This document shows, piece by piece, positions 7,880-17,400 of a stretch of 32,483 nucleotides of DNA. Source of the DNA: an uncultured Prevotellaceae bacterium (GTDB lineage: Bacteria; Bacteroidota; Bacteroidia; Bacteroidales; Bacteroidaceae); assembly GCA_900314335.1 (NCBI GenBank), contig OMUV01000013.1, positions 1 to 32,483 on the forward strand, written 5' to 3'. Numbering within the stretch: the stretch's first letter is position 1; each line of letters begins with the position of its first letter. The translations under genes and the position numbers were made by a program. Below the pieces are notes generated by a model. It was not told the DNA's origin. It searched no databases and saw nothing but the letters and a program-made list of their open reading frames with translations.

Positions 7880-8065
7880 TTCGGCCAAGTTTCCTTCGGA
7901 AAGAACATTCCCCATAACGCCTGCGACGGGGCATTTGTCGAATACAATATTCCTCATCCCTCCTGCCGCGGAGCATTTGCCAAAAACAAAATCCCGCGCC
8001 GAAGCGGCCGCGGGGCATTTATCAGAAACAACAAATAACATCGCATAACCGACAGGGCATCCAGA
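7880..8065. repeat. Degenerate 42-bp tandem array before the FAD dehydrogenase gene
   Basis: GCATTT recurs at 7931, 7973 and 8015, and GCAT at 8057, exactly 42 bp apart. ACATTCC at 7905 and ATATTCC at 7947 keep the same step. Units are divergent but share a GC-rich half (GCGGGGCATTT) and an AT-rich half. The array fills most of the 397-bp gap after radA. Nothing else was seen in that gap. Confidence 0.7.
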
Positions 8066-8089
8066 GGCCCGCATAAACAATATCGCATC

Positions 8090-9721
8090 ATGTACACCAC
8101 ACTTCTCACACTCTCTCCGCGCGACGCGACCGACGAGGCCGGCATACGCCGTGCAGCAGCCCGCAGCCTGGGCATAGCAGAGGCCACCATCAGCGCCACA
8201 CGCATCAGGCGGCAGAGCATAGATGCGCGGCAGAGGGACGTCAAGGTAAGGATGGAGGTTGAGGTGTACGTCGGCGAGAAGCCCGGCGACTGGTTTGAGC
8301 CCATCGACTACCCCGACGTGGAGGGCAAGCCCGCCGCCGTCATCGTGGGCGCGGGGCCCGCTGGCCTCTTCGCCGCGCTGAAGCTCATCGAGATGGGCAT
8401 CCGCCCCATCGTCCTCGAGCGGGGCAAGGACGTCCACGAGCGCAAGCGCGACATAGCCGCCATAAGCCGGCTGCAGGAGGTCAACCCCGAGTCGAACTAC
8501 TCGTTCGGCGAGGGCGGAGCGGGCACATACTCCGACGGGAAGCTCTACACGCGCTCCAAAAAGCGCGGTTCGGTGGAGAGGATACTCCAGATATTCTGCC
8601 AGGCCGGCGCGGACTATTCCATCCTCTACGCCGCCCATCCGCACATAGGCACCGACCGCCTGCCGCGCATCATCGAGACCATGCGCCGCACCATCATCGA
8701 CCATGGAGGGGAGGTGCACTTTGAGACACGCGTCACCGCCCTGCTCACCGACTCGAGCGGGGCGGTCACAGGCGTCCGCGACGCCGCGGGCAGCGAGTAC
8801 GCCGGCCCCGTAATCCTCGCCACGGGCCACTCGGCCCGCGATGTCTACCGCATGCTCCACAGCGAGGGCTACACGCTCGAGCAGAAGGGGCTGGCAGTGG
8901 GTGTGAGGCTCGAGCACCCGAGCTTTGTCATCGACTGCCTGCAATATCACTCGCGCAACGGGCGCGGACAGTGGCTGCCGGCGGCCGAATATTCGATGGC
9001 GGTGCAGGTAGAGGGCCGCGGCGTCTACTCGTTCTGCATGTGCCCGGGCGGATTTGTCGTGCCGGCGGCGAGCGGAGCGGAGCAGATAGTGGTCAACGGC
9101 ATGAGCCCCGCTTCGCGCAGTTCGAAGTGGAGCAACAGCGGCATGGTGGTGGAGATGCGGCCCGAGGACCTGAATGAGTCATCTATAGCGGGGGTGATGG
9201 CGACGGCCATGAGCGACGAACAGTTTGCCGCAAGGCACACCGACGCCGGTGAGGAGGGCAACCCTCTGCGCATGATGTACTTCCAGGAGGCTCTCGAGCG
9301 GGAGTGCTGGCTGCAGGGCAACCGTCGTCAGACAGCGCCGGCGCAGAGGATGGGCGACTTTGTCAACCGCCGCCTCTCGTCCGACCTACCCGCGTCCTCC
9401 TACGCTCCCGGGCTCATCGCGTCGCCGCTGCACTTCTGGTTGCCCGCATTTATCTCATCGCGTCTGGCCGAAGGATTCCGCACATTCGGCGCGCGCCACC
9501 GCGGATTCCTGTCCAATCAGGCCGTAGTCATAGGCGTAGAGACACGCACCTCGTCGCCCGTGAGAGTGACACGCGACGCCGCCACGCTCGGGGCCATCGA
9601 CCGCCCGGGCTTGTTCCCCGCCGGCGAGGGCGCAGGCTATGCGGGCGGCATAGTCTCCTCGGCCATCGACGGCGAGAGGGCCGCCGAAGCTCTGGCGGCC
9701 TATATGGAGAGCAGGAAATAA
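8090..9721 (+). CDS. FAD-dependent dehydrogenase of the COG2509 type
   Basis: The product is 543 residues, with no signal peptide. An N-terminal extension of about 80 residues precedes the dinucleotide-binding loop VGAGPAGLFAALKL and the acidic strand end VLERGKDV. Further family marks are SFGEGGAGTYSDGKL, the central ATGHSARDVY, and the C-terminal FAD-contact segment PAGEGAGYAGGIVSSAIDG. This family is widespread and conserved but its substrate is unknown; a flavin-linked oxidoreductase role in the cytoplasm is all that can be stated. The gene converges on the phosphoesterase gene, with only 23 bases between stops and no clear terminator there. Confidence 0.9.
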   Translation: MYTTLLTLSPRDATDEAGIRRAAARSLGIAEATISATRIRRQSIDARQRDVKVRMEVEVYVGEKPGDWFEPIDYPDVEGKPAAVIVGAGPAGLFAALKLIEMGIRPIVLERGKDVHERKRDIAAISRLQEVNPESNYSFGEGGAGTYSDGKLYTRSKKRGSVERILQIFCQAGADYSILYAAHPHIGTDRLPRIIETMRRTIIDHGGEVHFETRVTALLTDSSGAVTGVRDAAGSEYAGPVILATGHSARDVYRMLHSEGYTLEQKGLAVGVRLEHPSFVIDCLQYHSRNGRGQWLPAAEYSMAVQVEGRGVYSFCMCPGGFVVPAASGAEQIVVNGMSPASRSSKWSNSGMVVEMRPEDLNESSIAGVMATAMSDEQFAARHTDAGEEGNPLRMMYFQEALERECWLQGNRRQTAPAQRMGDFVNRRLSSDLPASSYAPGLIASPLHFWLPAFISSRLAEGFRTFGARHRGFLSNQAVVIGVETRTSSPVRVTRDAATLGAIDRPGLFPAGEGAGYAGGIVSSAIDGERAAEALAAYMESRK

Positions 9722-9744
9722 GTGTTTCAGGCGGCTTCTTCCGT

Positions 9745-11724
9745 CTAAAGCACCACCTTTACAGATGTCTTTTTCGCAGTTATAATGTAGACACCGCGGC
9801 TGAGGGACACGCTGTTGCTGCCCGCCCTGAGGCGCAGGTGGCGCGCGGTTCCGTCGGTCGAGGTGATGGTGATGCGGCAGGCACGGGGGGGTGTGATCTC
9901 CAGTCCGCCGTCCGTAGTGCTGACGCTGATATTGTCGTCGCCGGCGAGGGGCGCGCTGATGCCCGTCACCTCGGTGCCCGTCTGCTCGCGCCCCGTAAGC
10001 ATGTCATACGGCAGGGGACGCCGTATGGCGGAGGTGTACACATTACCGAAATGATCGGTGACGCGCACGGTCACAGGACGGTCGGCGCTCGAGGCGCGGG
10101 CCACAAAGAGATGGGATACCTTGGTAGCCAGGAAACCTTTGCTCACGCTCTTGCAGCCCGTCTCGGCGTATCGGGGACGCGAATAGCAGAGATTGTAGAG
10201 CGGGTCCTCACCAGTGATGCGCACGGGCGTAAGCGGCTCACCGTCCTCAAAGATTTCCACCTTCCAGTCCGTATCATAGGCAAAGACATTGACCATAATC
10301 ATATTGTCCTCAAAGTCGGAATAGTCCTTTATCGTCGGATAGGCGCTTATGAGCCGGCGCATCACACTGTCCGAGGCGTAGAAATCCTTCACCGTGTTCA
10401 TGTCGTAGATCCTCATCTGTCCGCGGCTCACAGGGTCGGTCGAGACATAGCGCCAGCTCAGCTTCCTGCCGTCTATGTCCCAGAGGGCGTAGCCACCGGG
10501 GCTTCCGTCGCGCGACACCTGGCGATAGACACCCGTCTCCTGGTGAGCGTAATGGCCGGGGGTCCACCACGAATTGCAGATGCCGGACTGATTGTGCTCC
10601 GTGATGTTGGGATGGGACGGGCAGTGGGCTACGAAATTGTCGTGGACATGTCCGCTGAGAATGTGCACGTTGGTGAAGCGCGCCAGGAGCGTGTGGAGGC
10701 GGTAGGACGACTGCCGGGCGAGCGACTCATAGGATGCGAAGCCGCCGGCCTCGCCGCGGAGATGCATCGTGGGGATATGGCAGCAGACGATGACGGGCGT
10801 CGTGCTGTCGGCTATGAAACTCAGGTCGCGCGCCACCCACTTCAGCTGCTCCTCGGTGATGTAGGCGTCGTAGTCGCGCTTCCCGGCCACGCTGTCCCCC
10901 GGGTCGACGGTGGCGAAGGGTGTGTTCTTGTAGACGATGTCGTCGAGCACGAGGAAGTGGACGCCGCCGAGGTTGAAGGAGTAGTAGGTCGGGCCCATGA
11001 TGCGTCGCCACGGCGCGGAGGCGAGGTAGTCCACGCTGTCGCCCACGGCCGCGGGGTCGTTGTCATGGTTGCCCATCACCGGCCAGAGGATCATGGGGTA
11101 GCCGTAGGCGGTGTTGGTCCTGAGGAAATTGGGAAGGGCGAATTTGCGCTTGTACCAGTAGACATCCCAGGTAAGGTCGCCGAGGATCACGGAATAGACC
11201 GGGACATCGTCGGCCTTGGCCTGAGCGGCCACGTCGCGCAGGGCGGGGATATAATATGAGTCGTACTGTTTCAGGTCCTCCAGTTTGGTGTTATTGTTAA
11301 GGTGGGAATCGGTGCCGACGACGAAACGGAAGTGAGAGTTGTCGCGCTTGTGCAGCACAAAGTTGTGCTTCTCGACCACCGCGGTGTCGCTGTTGTTGAG
11401 GCGTGCCCAGAAGAGGGGGCGGAAGCCGTCGGCCGTGGCGGGCTCGTAGCCCGAGGGCAGCGTGTAGAAGACATAGCCGTTCATCTTGTCCGAGGCGAAC
11501 GAGTAGTAGCCGTCCCGGTCCGTGACGGTGATGACCTTGCCGTCGCTCACCTTGACGCGCGCCACGCCCTTACCGCCGCAGACCACGCGGCCGGTGAGAT
11601 TGTCGGTCGCTATGGCCGGCACTGTGACGGTGAGACAGAGGATTAGCGTGAGCGTAAGCGACAGTATAAAGGGCAGATGAGGCCTCGCGGATGCGGACAG
11701 CCATGTGGTGAAGCGGTGTTCCAT
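9745..11724 (-). CDS. Secreted calcineurin-like metallophosphoesterase with sorting-domain-like tail
   Basis: The product is 659 residues from MEHRFTTWL. A hydrophobic segment (about 20-40) ending in VPAIA forms a signal peptide. Next is a carboxypeptidase-regulatory-like beta domain (about 43-110, GRVVCGGKGVARVKVSDG). The phosphoesterase domain shows metal ligands in order: GTDSH, LGDLTWD, GNHDND, CCHIPTMH and SGHVHDN. A C-terminal beta domain follows, and the last 50 residues (ITITSTDGTARHLRLRAG then VSLSRGVYIITAKKT) resemble a type IX secretion sorting domain. The substrate is unknown; nucleotides, phosphodiesters or lipids are all possible. The secreted location is well supported and the secretion route is inferred. 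Twelve codons further upstream are in frame but lack signal-peptide character. Confidence 0.9.
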   Translation of the reverse strand: MEHRFTTWLSASARPHLPFILSLTLTLILCLTVTVPAIATDNLTGRVVCGGKGVARVKVSDGKVITVTDRDGYYSFASDKMNGYVFYTLPSGYEPATADGFRPLFWARLNNSDTAVVEKHNFVLHKRDNSHFRFVVGTDSHLNNNTKLEDLKQYDSYYIPALRDVAAQAKADDVPVYSVILGDLTWDVYWYKRKFALPNFLRTNTAYGYPMILWPVMGNHDNDPAAVGDSVDYLASAPWRRIMGPTYYSFNLGGVHFLVLDDIVYKNTPFATVDPGDSVAGKRDYDAYITEEQLKWVARDLSFIADSTTPVIVCCHIPTMHLRGEAGGFASYESLARQSSYRLHTLLARFTNVHILSGHVHDNFVAHCPSHPNITEHNQSGICNSWWTPGHYAHQETGVYRQVSRDGSPGGYALWDIDGRKLSWRYVSTDPVSRGQMRIYDMNTVKDFYASDSVMRRLISAYPTIKDYSDFEDNMIMVNVFAYDTDWKVEIFEDGEPLTPVRITGEDPLYNLCYSRPRYAETGCKSVSKGFLATKVSHLFVARASSADRPVTVRVTDHFGNVYTSAIRRPLPYDMLTGREQTGTEVTGISAPLAGDDNISVSTTDGGLEITPPRACRITITSTDGTARHLRLRAGSNSVSLSRGVYIITAKKTSVKVVL

Positions 11725-11814
11725 TGTTATTAGTTTACCCTGCGAAAATAAGGCTTTCATTTTAAACTTATGCTAAATCGCCGCTGTTCTTTAGGGGAAT
11801 AGCGGAATTATTAT

Positions 11815-11925
11815 TCCTCGGAGAATGATTCACAGCCATCGGGGAATGATTCAAGGCTCTTCGGGAATGGTTCATGGTCCTTCGAAAATGATTCTTATTC
11901 CTTCGGGAATGATTTCCTATGCCAC
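11815..11925. repeat. Degenerate 21-bp tandem array
   Basis: The core GAATGATT (or a one-base variant) begins at 11823, 11844, 11865, 11886 and 11907, an exact 21-bp step. The core is flanked by CTTCGG or CATCGG. Looser copies (CGCAAGCATCC, CGCAATCATCC) continue to about 11970. The array lies upstream of the phosphoesterase gene, in the 570-bp gap that also holds hairpin element B. Confidence 0.75.
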
Positions 11926-12059
11926 CACGCCCCGCGCAAGCATCCCCACGCTTCGCGCAATCATCCTCCCCTGCCTCGCGGGAAAGCCCGTCTCCACGCC
12001 GCAAAGGCCGCTCCCCTACGCCGCCGAAAAGCATCCGCTTCCACGGCCCTGGAAAAGGC

Positions 12060-12236
12060 GGTTTAGGCGCCCTTGTAACATCTTAATTATCAGCGTCCAT
12101 TAGAGGGCCAAAATTACATTTGAGACGTTTTGAACTACCTCAAATGTAGTTTTCCTCAGGTCCTATGTGAGTAACACAGCATGCGGGAGCGTTTTTGCAA
12201 GTGTGGGGAATGGCCTTTCAAAACATGGGAAAAGCA
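12060..12236 (+). repeat. Interspersed hairpin element, copy B
   Basis: The main stem is 12110-12124 with 12139-12153 (one T-G wobble). The conserved TCCTATGTGAGTA and GCATGCGGGA follow, then a T-run and GTGTGGGGAATGGCC. The orientation is opposite to A1/A2. It lies about 60 bases from the end of the AraC remnant. Confidence 0.8.
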
Positions 12237-12296
12237 CGCTCGTTTCGGATGGCTAAGTTATGTTGGCGGGACAGTGAGCGAAGACTTTTATAATCA

Positions 12297-12500
12297 TCAA
12301 GCGCCCTTCTGGCTCCGGCGCAGCTCTGAGGGCGGCACACCCATCACCTGCTTGAAGGTGCGGTTGAAATTGGCCGGGGTGCTGAATCCCGAAGCGTAGG
12401 CCACCTCCTTGAGGGGCTTCGTGTTGTCGGCCATCAGTTCCAGCGAGTGGATGACACGGCGGTAGCAGAGACAATTGCTGAACGTGGCGGCAGCATCGAA
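12297..12500 (-). pseudogene. AraC-family regulator remnant (only the C-terminal helix-turn-helix)
   Basis: Only about 60 codons remain. The frame reads CYRRVIHSLELMADNT, then KEVAYASGFSTPANFNRTF and KQVMGVPPSELR, which is the second half of an AraC-type DNA-binding domain. AraC regulators are normally about 250-300 residues, so the first helix-turn-helix motif and any sensor domain are missing. Upstream of about 12500 the same frame only runs on as antisense of the next remnant. No promoter or start codon is available. The exact 5' limit is an estimate. Confidence 0.75.
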
Positions 12501-13130
12501 GAGGGCGCACATCCGTGGATGGCCGACACGCAGGGCGACAAGGGCATAGAGCGGTGGCAGAAGGTCATCAGCGCCATGCAGGAGCTCAACCCCGCCACGG
12601 TCATCCCCTTCCACTTCCTCCACGATAACTTCAGCCCCGCGGTGCTCGGCTTCATGAACAAGTATCTCGCCGACTACCGCCAGGCCGCCGCCAGGAGCAA
12701 GGACGCCGCAGAGCTCATATCGGCGATGGAGGCTCTCTACCCCCAGCTGGCCGGCCGCGAGGACATGAGCTTCAGCGCAAAGGTGTTCAAGGGCGAGGAG
12801 AACTGGAAGATATTCTCCCCGTACCCTCCCATCGGCCGCGCCATCAAGGTGGACTTCGGCGCCTTCGCCTTCCGCAACTCGTTCAAGGACGCCCATCACA
12901 TGACATTCGTCGGCCTTGACGGCATCTACAAGGGCAATACCGACAGTGTGCTGCCCACCGTAGTGGAAGTCGCCCCCAACGTGTTCATGGTCTACTGGTC
13001 GGAGCCCAACTCGACAAAATCGAATGTGGTGCATGTGCAGAACTATAACACCGGCACGGTGTGGACCAACATCGCCGCTCCCGACGGCAAATTCTACAAC
13101 ATGAGCGGCAAGATGACCGTCGTGGACTGA
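12500..13130 (+). pseudogene. MBL-fold/MoaF-like protein, 5'-truncated
   Basis: About 210 codons are intact to the stop. The first part (HPWMADTQGDKGIERWQKVI, then PATVIPFHF) looks like the tail of a metallo-beta-lactamase-fold domain, but its HxHxDH metal site and all N-terminal strands are absent. The second part (KVDFGAFAFRNSF, MTFVGLDGIYKG, NVFMVYW, NVVHVQNYNTG, NIAAPDGKFYNMSG) is a complete MoaF-like domain. An ATG at 12447 is in frame but lies in antisense of the AraC remnant, so it is unlikely to be the original start. The function is probably lost unless the MoaF part is still expressed. Confidence 0.7.
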
Positions 13131-13151
13131 CAGCACCCGCCCATAAATCAT

Positions 13152-13192
13152 CAGGCCACGGCCCTCCCCGCCGCGGGAAGGGTCGCGGCCTG
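13152..13192 (+). terminator. Hairpin after the MoaF-like remnant
   Basis: CAGGCC at 13152 pairs with GGCCTG at 13187-13192, with further imperfect inner pairing. No T-run follows. Confidence 0.4.
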
Positions 13193-13241
13193 AAGGCTTA
13201 TATAAAATGTATCTTATCCCACAATAAAAAACGACGAAGCA

Positions 13242-14018
13242 ATGAAAACAATGCCTTCCGTATTCCTTGGCCACGGCAGTCCGATGCTCGCCCTCGACAG
13301 GAGCGACGTGACGCGCTCGCTCACCGCCCTCGGGGAGCGCATCATCCGCGACTACGGCCGCCCCAAAGCCATCCTCATGATCTCGGCCCACTGGTACACG
13401 CGCCGCAACCTCGTACAGCGCACCGACCATCCGCGGCAGATATACGACATGTACGGATTTCCCGAGGAACTCTATAAGGTGCGCTATCCCGCAGTGGGAT
13501 GCGCCGCGCTGAGCGATGCGGTCCTCGCCATCCCCGAGATTGGCGCGGAGGCGGACAACAGCTGGGGCATAGACCACGGCGCCTGGACGCCGCTCGTCCA
13601 TGTGTTCCCCGACGCCGGCATCCCCGTGGTGCAGTTCTCCGTCAATGGCGTGCTCACCCCGCGCCAGTGTTACGAGGTGGGCAGGCTGCTGGCGCCGCTG
13701 CGCTCTCAGGGCTATCTCATCATGGGCAGCGGCAATGTGGTGCACAATCTGAGGATGGTGCGCTGGGAGAGCCGCCAGGGCAGCCCCGAAGCCGTCGCCT
13801 TCAACAGTTTCATCACCGCGGCCGTGGAGCGCCGCGACGACGAAGCGGTCATAGGCTACGCCGCCCATCCCGACGCCCGCTATGCCGTGCCCACGCCGGA
13901 CCACTTCCTGCCTCTGCTCTATGTGCTCGGCTCTTGCAGCGGGCGCCGCGTCACCACGTTCAACAATCATCTCGAGCTCGACTCGATGGCCATGACCGGT
14001 TACCTGATCGAGGAATAA
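13242..14018 (+). CDS. Extradiol ring-cleavage dioxygenase of the DODA/YgiD (LigB) family
   Basis: The product is 258 residues, the usual length. Conserved metal or active-site stretches appear in order: FLGHGSPM near the start, SAHWYT (about 47-52), DHGAWTPL (about 107-114), GSGNVVHNL (about 162-170) and the late DHFLPLLYVLG. E. coli YgiD, a member, cleaves 4,5-DOPA in vitro; the natural substrate in this organism is unknown. It is cytoplasmic. It follows the MoaF-like remnant by 111 bases with a hairpin between, so the former locus may have been an AraC-regulated set that included this gene. No clear -7 element was found. Confidence 0.9.
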   Translation: MKTMPSVFLGHGSPMLALDRSDVTRSLTALGERIIRDYGRPKAILMISAHWYTRRNLVQRTDHPRQIYDMYGFPEELYKVRYPAVGCAALSDAVLAIPEIGAEADNSWGIDHGAWTPLVHVFPDAGIPVVQFSVNGVLTPRQCYEVGRLLAPLRSQGYLIMGSGNVVHNLRMVRWESRQGSPEAVAFNSFITAAVERRDDEAVIGYAAHPDARYAVPTPDHFLPLLYVLGSCSGRRVTTFNNHLELDSMAMTGYLIEE

Positions 14019-14090
14019 GCCATCGCCTCCGTCCTCCGCGCCGCCGCGGCCGTAATCGCCGCCTGCACCCCGTGGAAGGGCATAACCATA

Positions 14091-14126
14091 CACGCGCGGC
14101 CCCGCATGTTTGTGAGGCCGCGCGTG
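14091..14126 (+). terminator. Terminator after the dioxygenase gene
   Basis: A perfect 11-bp stem, CACGCGCGGCC (14091-14101) with GGCCGCGCGTG (14116-14126), is followed by ACGTATATTTATAT. Confidence 0.65.
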
Positions 14127-14371
14127 ACGTATATTTATATGAGTCATTCCCCTCCGACGCCCCGCTTTTCCATTTAATATCGCCCTGAGGCCGCACCGCG
14201 CATCCCGCAGCGTTGTTTCATTTGCGGCGGAAAGGCCGGCATCAGCGGGCGGAAGCCGCATTTCTTCATTTTTTATTACTTTTCAGCCCCAAATGCGGTA
14301 CAAATGACCACACTTTTCAAATATCCGTAATTTATTTTAGCTTTCATGGCGCCGCGTATTATCCTTTTTTA
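14127..14371. other. Gap with no recognised gene
   Basis: About 245 bases between the dioxygenase terminator and the promoter of the large discoidin protein. GC content drops toward 14350. No coding or repeat signal was recognised. Confidence 0.5.
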
Positions 14372-14379
14372 TAACTTTG
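14372..14379 (+). promoter_or_regulatory. -7 promoter element for the discoidin-domain protein
   Basis: TAACTTTG matches TAnnTTTG and is preceded by the T-run CCTTTTTTA. It lies 58 bases before the ATG at 14438. Confidence 0.6.
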
Positions 14380-14437
14380 TAAGCGGAGTCAGAGGAAATC
14401 CACCGGAAAATAATACCAACTTCTAAAAATATTGTTT

Positions 14438-17400
14438 ATGAAAAGGTACTTTTACTATTTGCTCACCCCTCTCCTGGCGCTCTTAGCCGGCATCCCAATG
14501 TCGGCTCTGGGACAGTCGTACGAGATCGATGAGTCGACCACGTACATCTCCTCTTCTCAGCAGCTCTCCAGCAATTGCACCTGGAAGCCGGAAAAGGGGA
14601 ACGACAACTACCTGCCGGAGAACAACGAAGCGTTCTACGACAAGGGCGATTATCTCGGGACGCTGCTTGACGGCAACCAGAGTACTTACTGGCACTCCGA
14701 CCCGATCAACATCAACCTCAACACTCAGGAGACCTGGATACAGGTAGACCTGCAGCGCACGGACATCGCAGCATTCTATCTCATGCTGCAGCGCCGCAAC
14801 GACCCCTACAACGGCAGCTATCGCCACGGCGTATTCCCGACCAACATCTCCATCTACGGCACCAACGACGAGACGCTCGCCGGCGATGAGAGCAGCAAAC
14901 TGGCCGACTGGAACAAGCTCGCCGACCTCTCGGAGCTGCCCACCGCTACCGATGACAGCTACGAGTGGCCTTACTACTCCACCGCCATCAGCAACAGCGG
15001 CAATTACCGCTACATACGTATCTCACCGACCAAGGGTAACAACGCTTACTGGTGCCCCTCCGAGCTGCAGCTCTACGGAGCTACCGAAGTCACCGACCAG
15101 CACAAGATCCTCTACGCCGTAGTCGACTCTATCTACGACGCTCAGTACAAGGCCGGCATATCATATACTGTAGGCACCGAACCGGGCTTTATCTCTCAGG
15201 CCGACTACGACGCTTACAACAACACGTTCGCCGATGTGCTCAACCTGGCAGACAACGCTTCCGCTACCGACGAGCAGCTGAAGGCCGGCATCAAGACGAT
15301 ACGCGATCTGGAGGCAAGCATGCCGTCCAAGATCATCAGGCCCGCCGAAGGCTACTACTACATCCGCAGCAGCTGGGACGTATTCCAGAACACGCAGAAG
15401 GTCTACAAGCAGTTCATGGTGAACGACTCGACCAATGTCACTTGGGGCACGGCCAACATGTCCGACCCGCGTCAGATATTCTACCTCAAGCCTCTGGAGG
15501 ACGGTAACTATCTCATCAAGCACGTCTACTCCGGCCGCTACATGTCCTACGCCAACGGTGATGCAGTAAACACCGCTGACGGCACATATATCACCGTGGC
15601 CGATACTATCGGCGCCGAGCAGGTGCTCCAGCCGCTGTTCAACGGTACCTGGTATATTGCCAACGATAAGAACCCGCTGCCCTATCACCCGCTCGGCCAT
15701 AACAACGGTGCAGGCGTATCGGGAAGCATCGTGTGCGCATCCGTCTACGCTGCGGCTTCGACATGGCAGCTCATCAAGGCAGACTCCACGAAATATCAGG
15801 CAATGGTAGACAGCCTCACCCGCGCGATCGATGTGGGCGCTATCTACGATGTCATCCTGCCGGCCCGCGCCGCTCTGGTGGAGATCTACAATCCCTCCGA
15901 CAAGCTCCTCACCTCTACCTCGCAGCTCTCCAGCAACTGCACTTGGCAATCAACCTACAGCGTCGACCAGCTCCTGGACGGCGACCATATCACGCACTTC
16001 CACTCCGACCCGAACATGGACTACCGTACCACCGACGAATATCTGCAGGCCGACCTCCTCGACGAGACACACAACGGATTCGTAATGGAATACTGGGGCC
16101 GCAACGATGTAAGTCATCCCTCATGGCACGACAACGTGATGGCATTCGAGGTGAAGGCTACCAATACTCCCGACGACGAGAGCTCGTGGACCACAATCAC
16201 CACGCTCGACAAATCATTCCCCGCCGAGGGTCTCAACGCCCACTACGTATCGCCGCGCATCACGGCTTCGCAGAACTACCGCTACTGGAGATTCTATGTG
16301 AGGAAGCAAGGCACGGGCCAGGCCTACTGGAACATGTCCGAATTCCAGCTCTACGATAAGCTCTCGCCCTCTGAGGGTTCGCTCTACACCACCAATGCTG
16401 ACGCAAAGGCCGCCGGCGACGCCATTCAGGCAGCCCTGACGAAGGCTGAGAACGACATAGCCAACTCGACCATCGACGGCACCGAGGCTCAGGGCCTCAT
16501 CGACGCAGTCAAGAGCTTCGAGGCTGTGAAGAAGACCATGGAGAACATCAGCGCCGAAGTCGACAAGGCCCAGACGCTCTATGACAAACTCTTCGTATTC
16601 GGTTCCACCGGTCTCATCACCACTGTCAACACTCTGAACGACGGGACAAACCAGCTCTCGGCCAACCACACCTGGACCAGCATCACCCCTGACAACGACA
16701 ACTACTCGTTCAACGCAGCCTTCATCGAGGACGGATACAACCTGCTCGGCGCGCTCATCGACAACGACGATCAGACTTACTGGCACTCCGACCCGAACTC
16801 CGACCTGCGCTACTCAGAAAACTTCCTCCAGATCGATCTCAAGCGCACCGACGTTTCCTCGTTCCGCTTATGGTTCATGCGCCGCAACGACCTCTACAAC
16901 GGTGTCAACCGTCACGGTTCGATGCCGGCTGAGATAGACATCTACGGCACCAACGACGATGCCCTCGGCACAGACCTCACCGCTGCCTGCTCCACCTGGA
17001 ACAAGATCACCAATCTCTACAACATCCCCAGCGTCAGCAACGATGCCAAGTGGCCCTACGTCTCCGAAGTTATCACTCCGTCCACACCTTACCGCTACCT
17101 GCGTGTTCTGGCCGCTAACGGCGTCTATGCATACTGGTGCATGAGCGGATTCCAGATACTGCCGGGCGATGACAGCGCCTATGACAAAGAGCTCTCACAG
17201 TATTACCGCGTAGACGGCATGAAGGACGCAGCCGACAAACTGGCCGCAGTCATCAAGGACGTCAACGCCAAGATTAAGGCCAACTCTGCCGTACTCTCCG
17301 ATTCGACGGCTCTCGCCGAAGCCGAGAAGGCTGTAGAGGACCTCTGGCAGGATACTACCGTGGTATACAACCTCCTGGTAGCTTCTCAGAACCTGGTCGA

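Noticed and set aside
9304-11259. 651-residue plus-strand frame
   Set aside because: It overlaps the end of the FAD dehydrogenase in another frame and the phosphoesterase in antisense; no domain is visible.
12500-14261. Most of a 654-residue minus-strand frame
   Set aside because: It is antisense to the MoaF-like remnant and the dioxygenase. Only its last 60 codons, the AraC remnant, are real.
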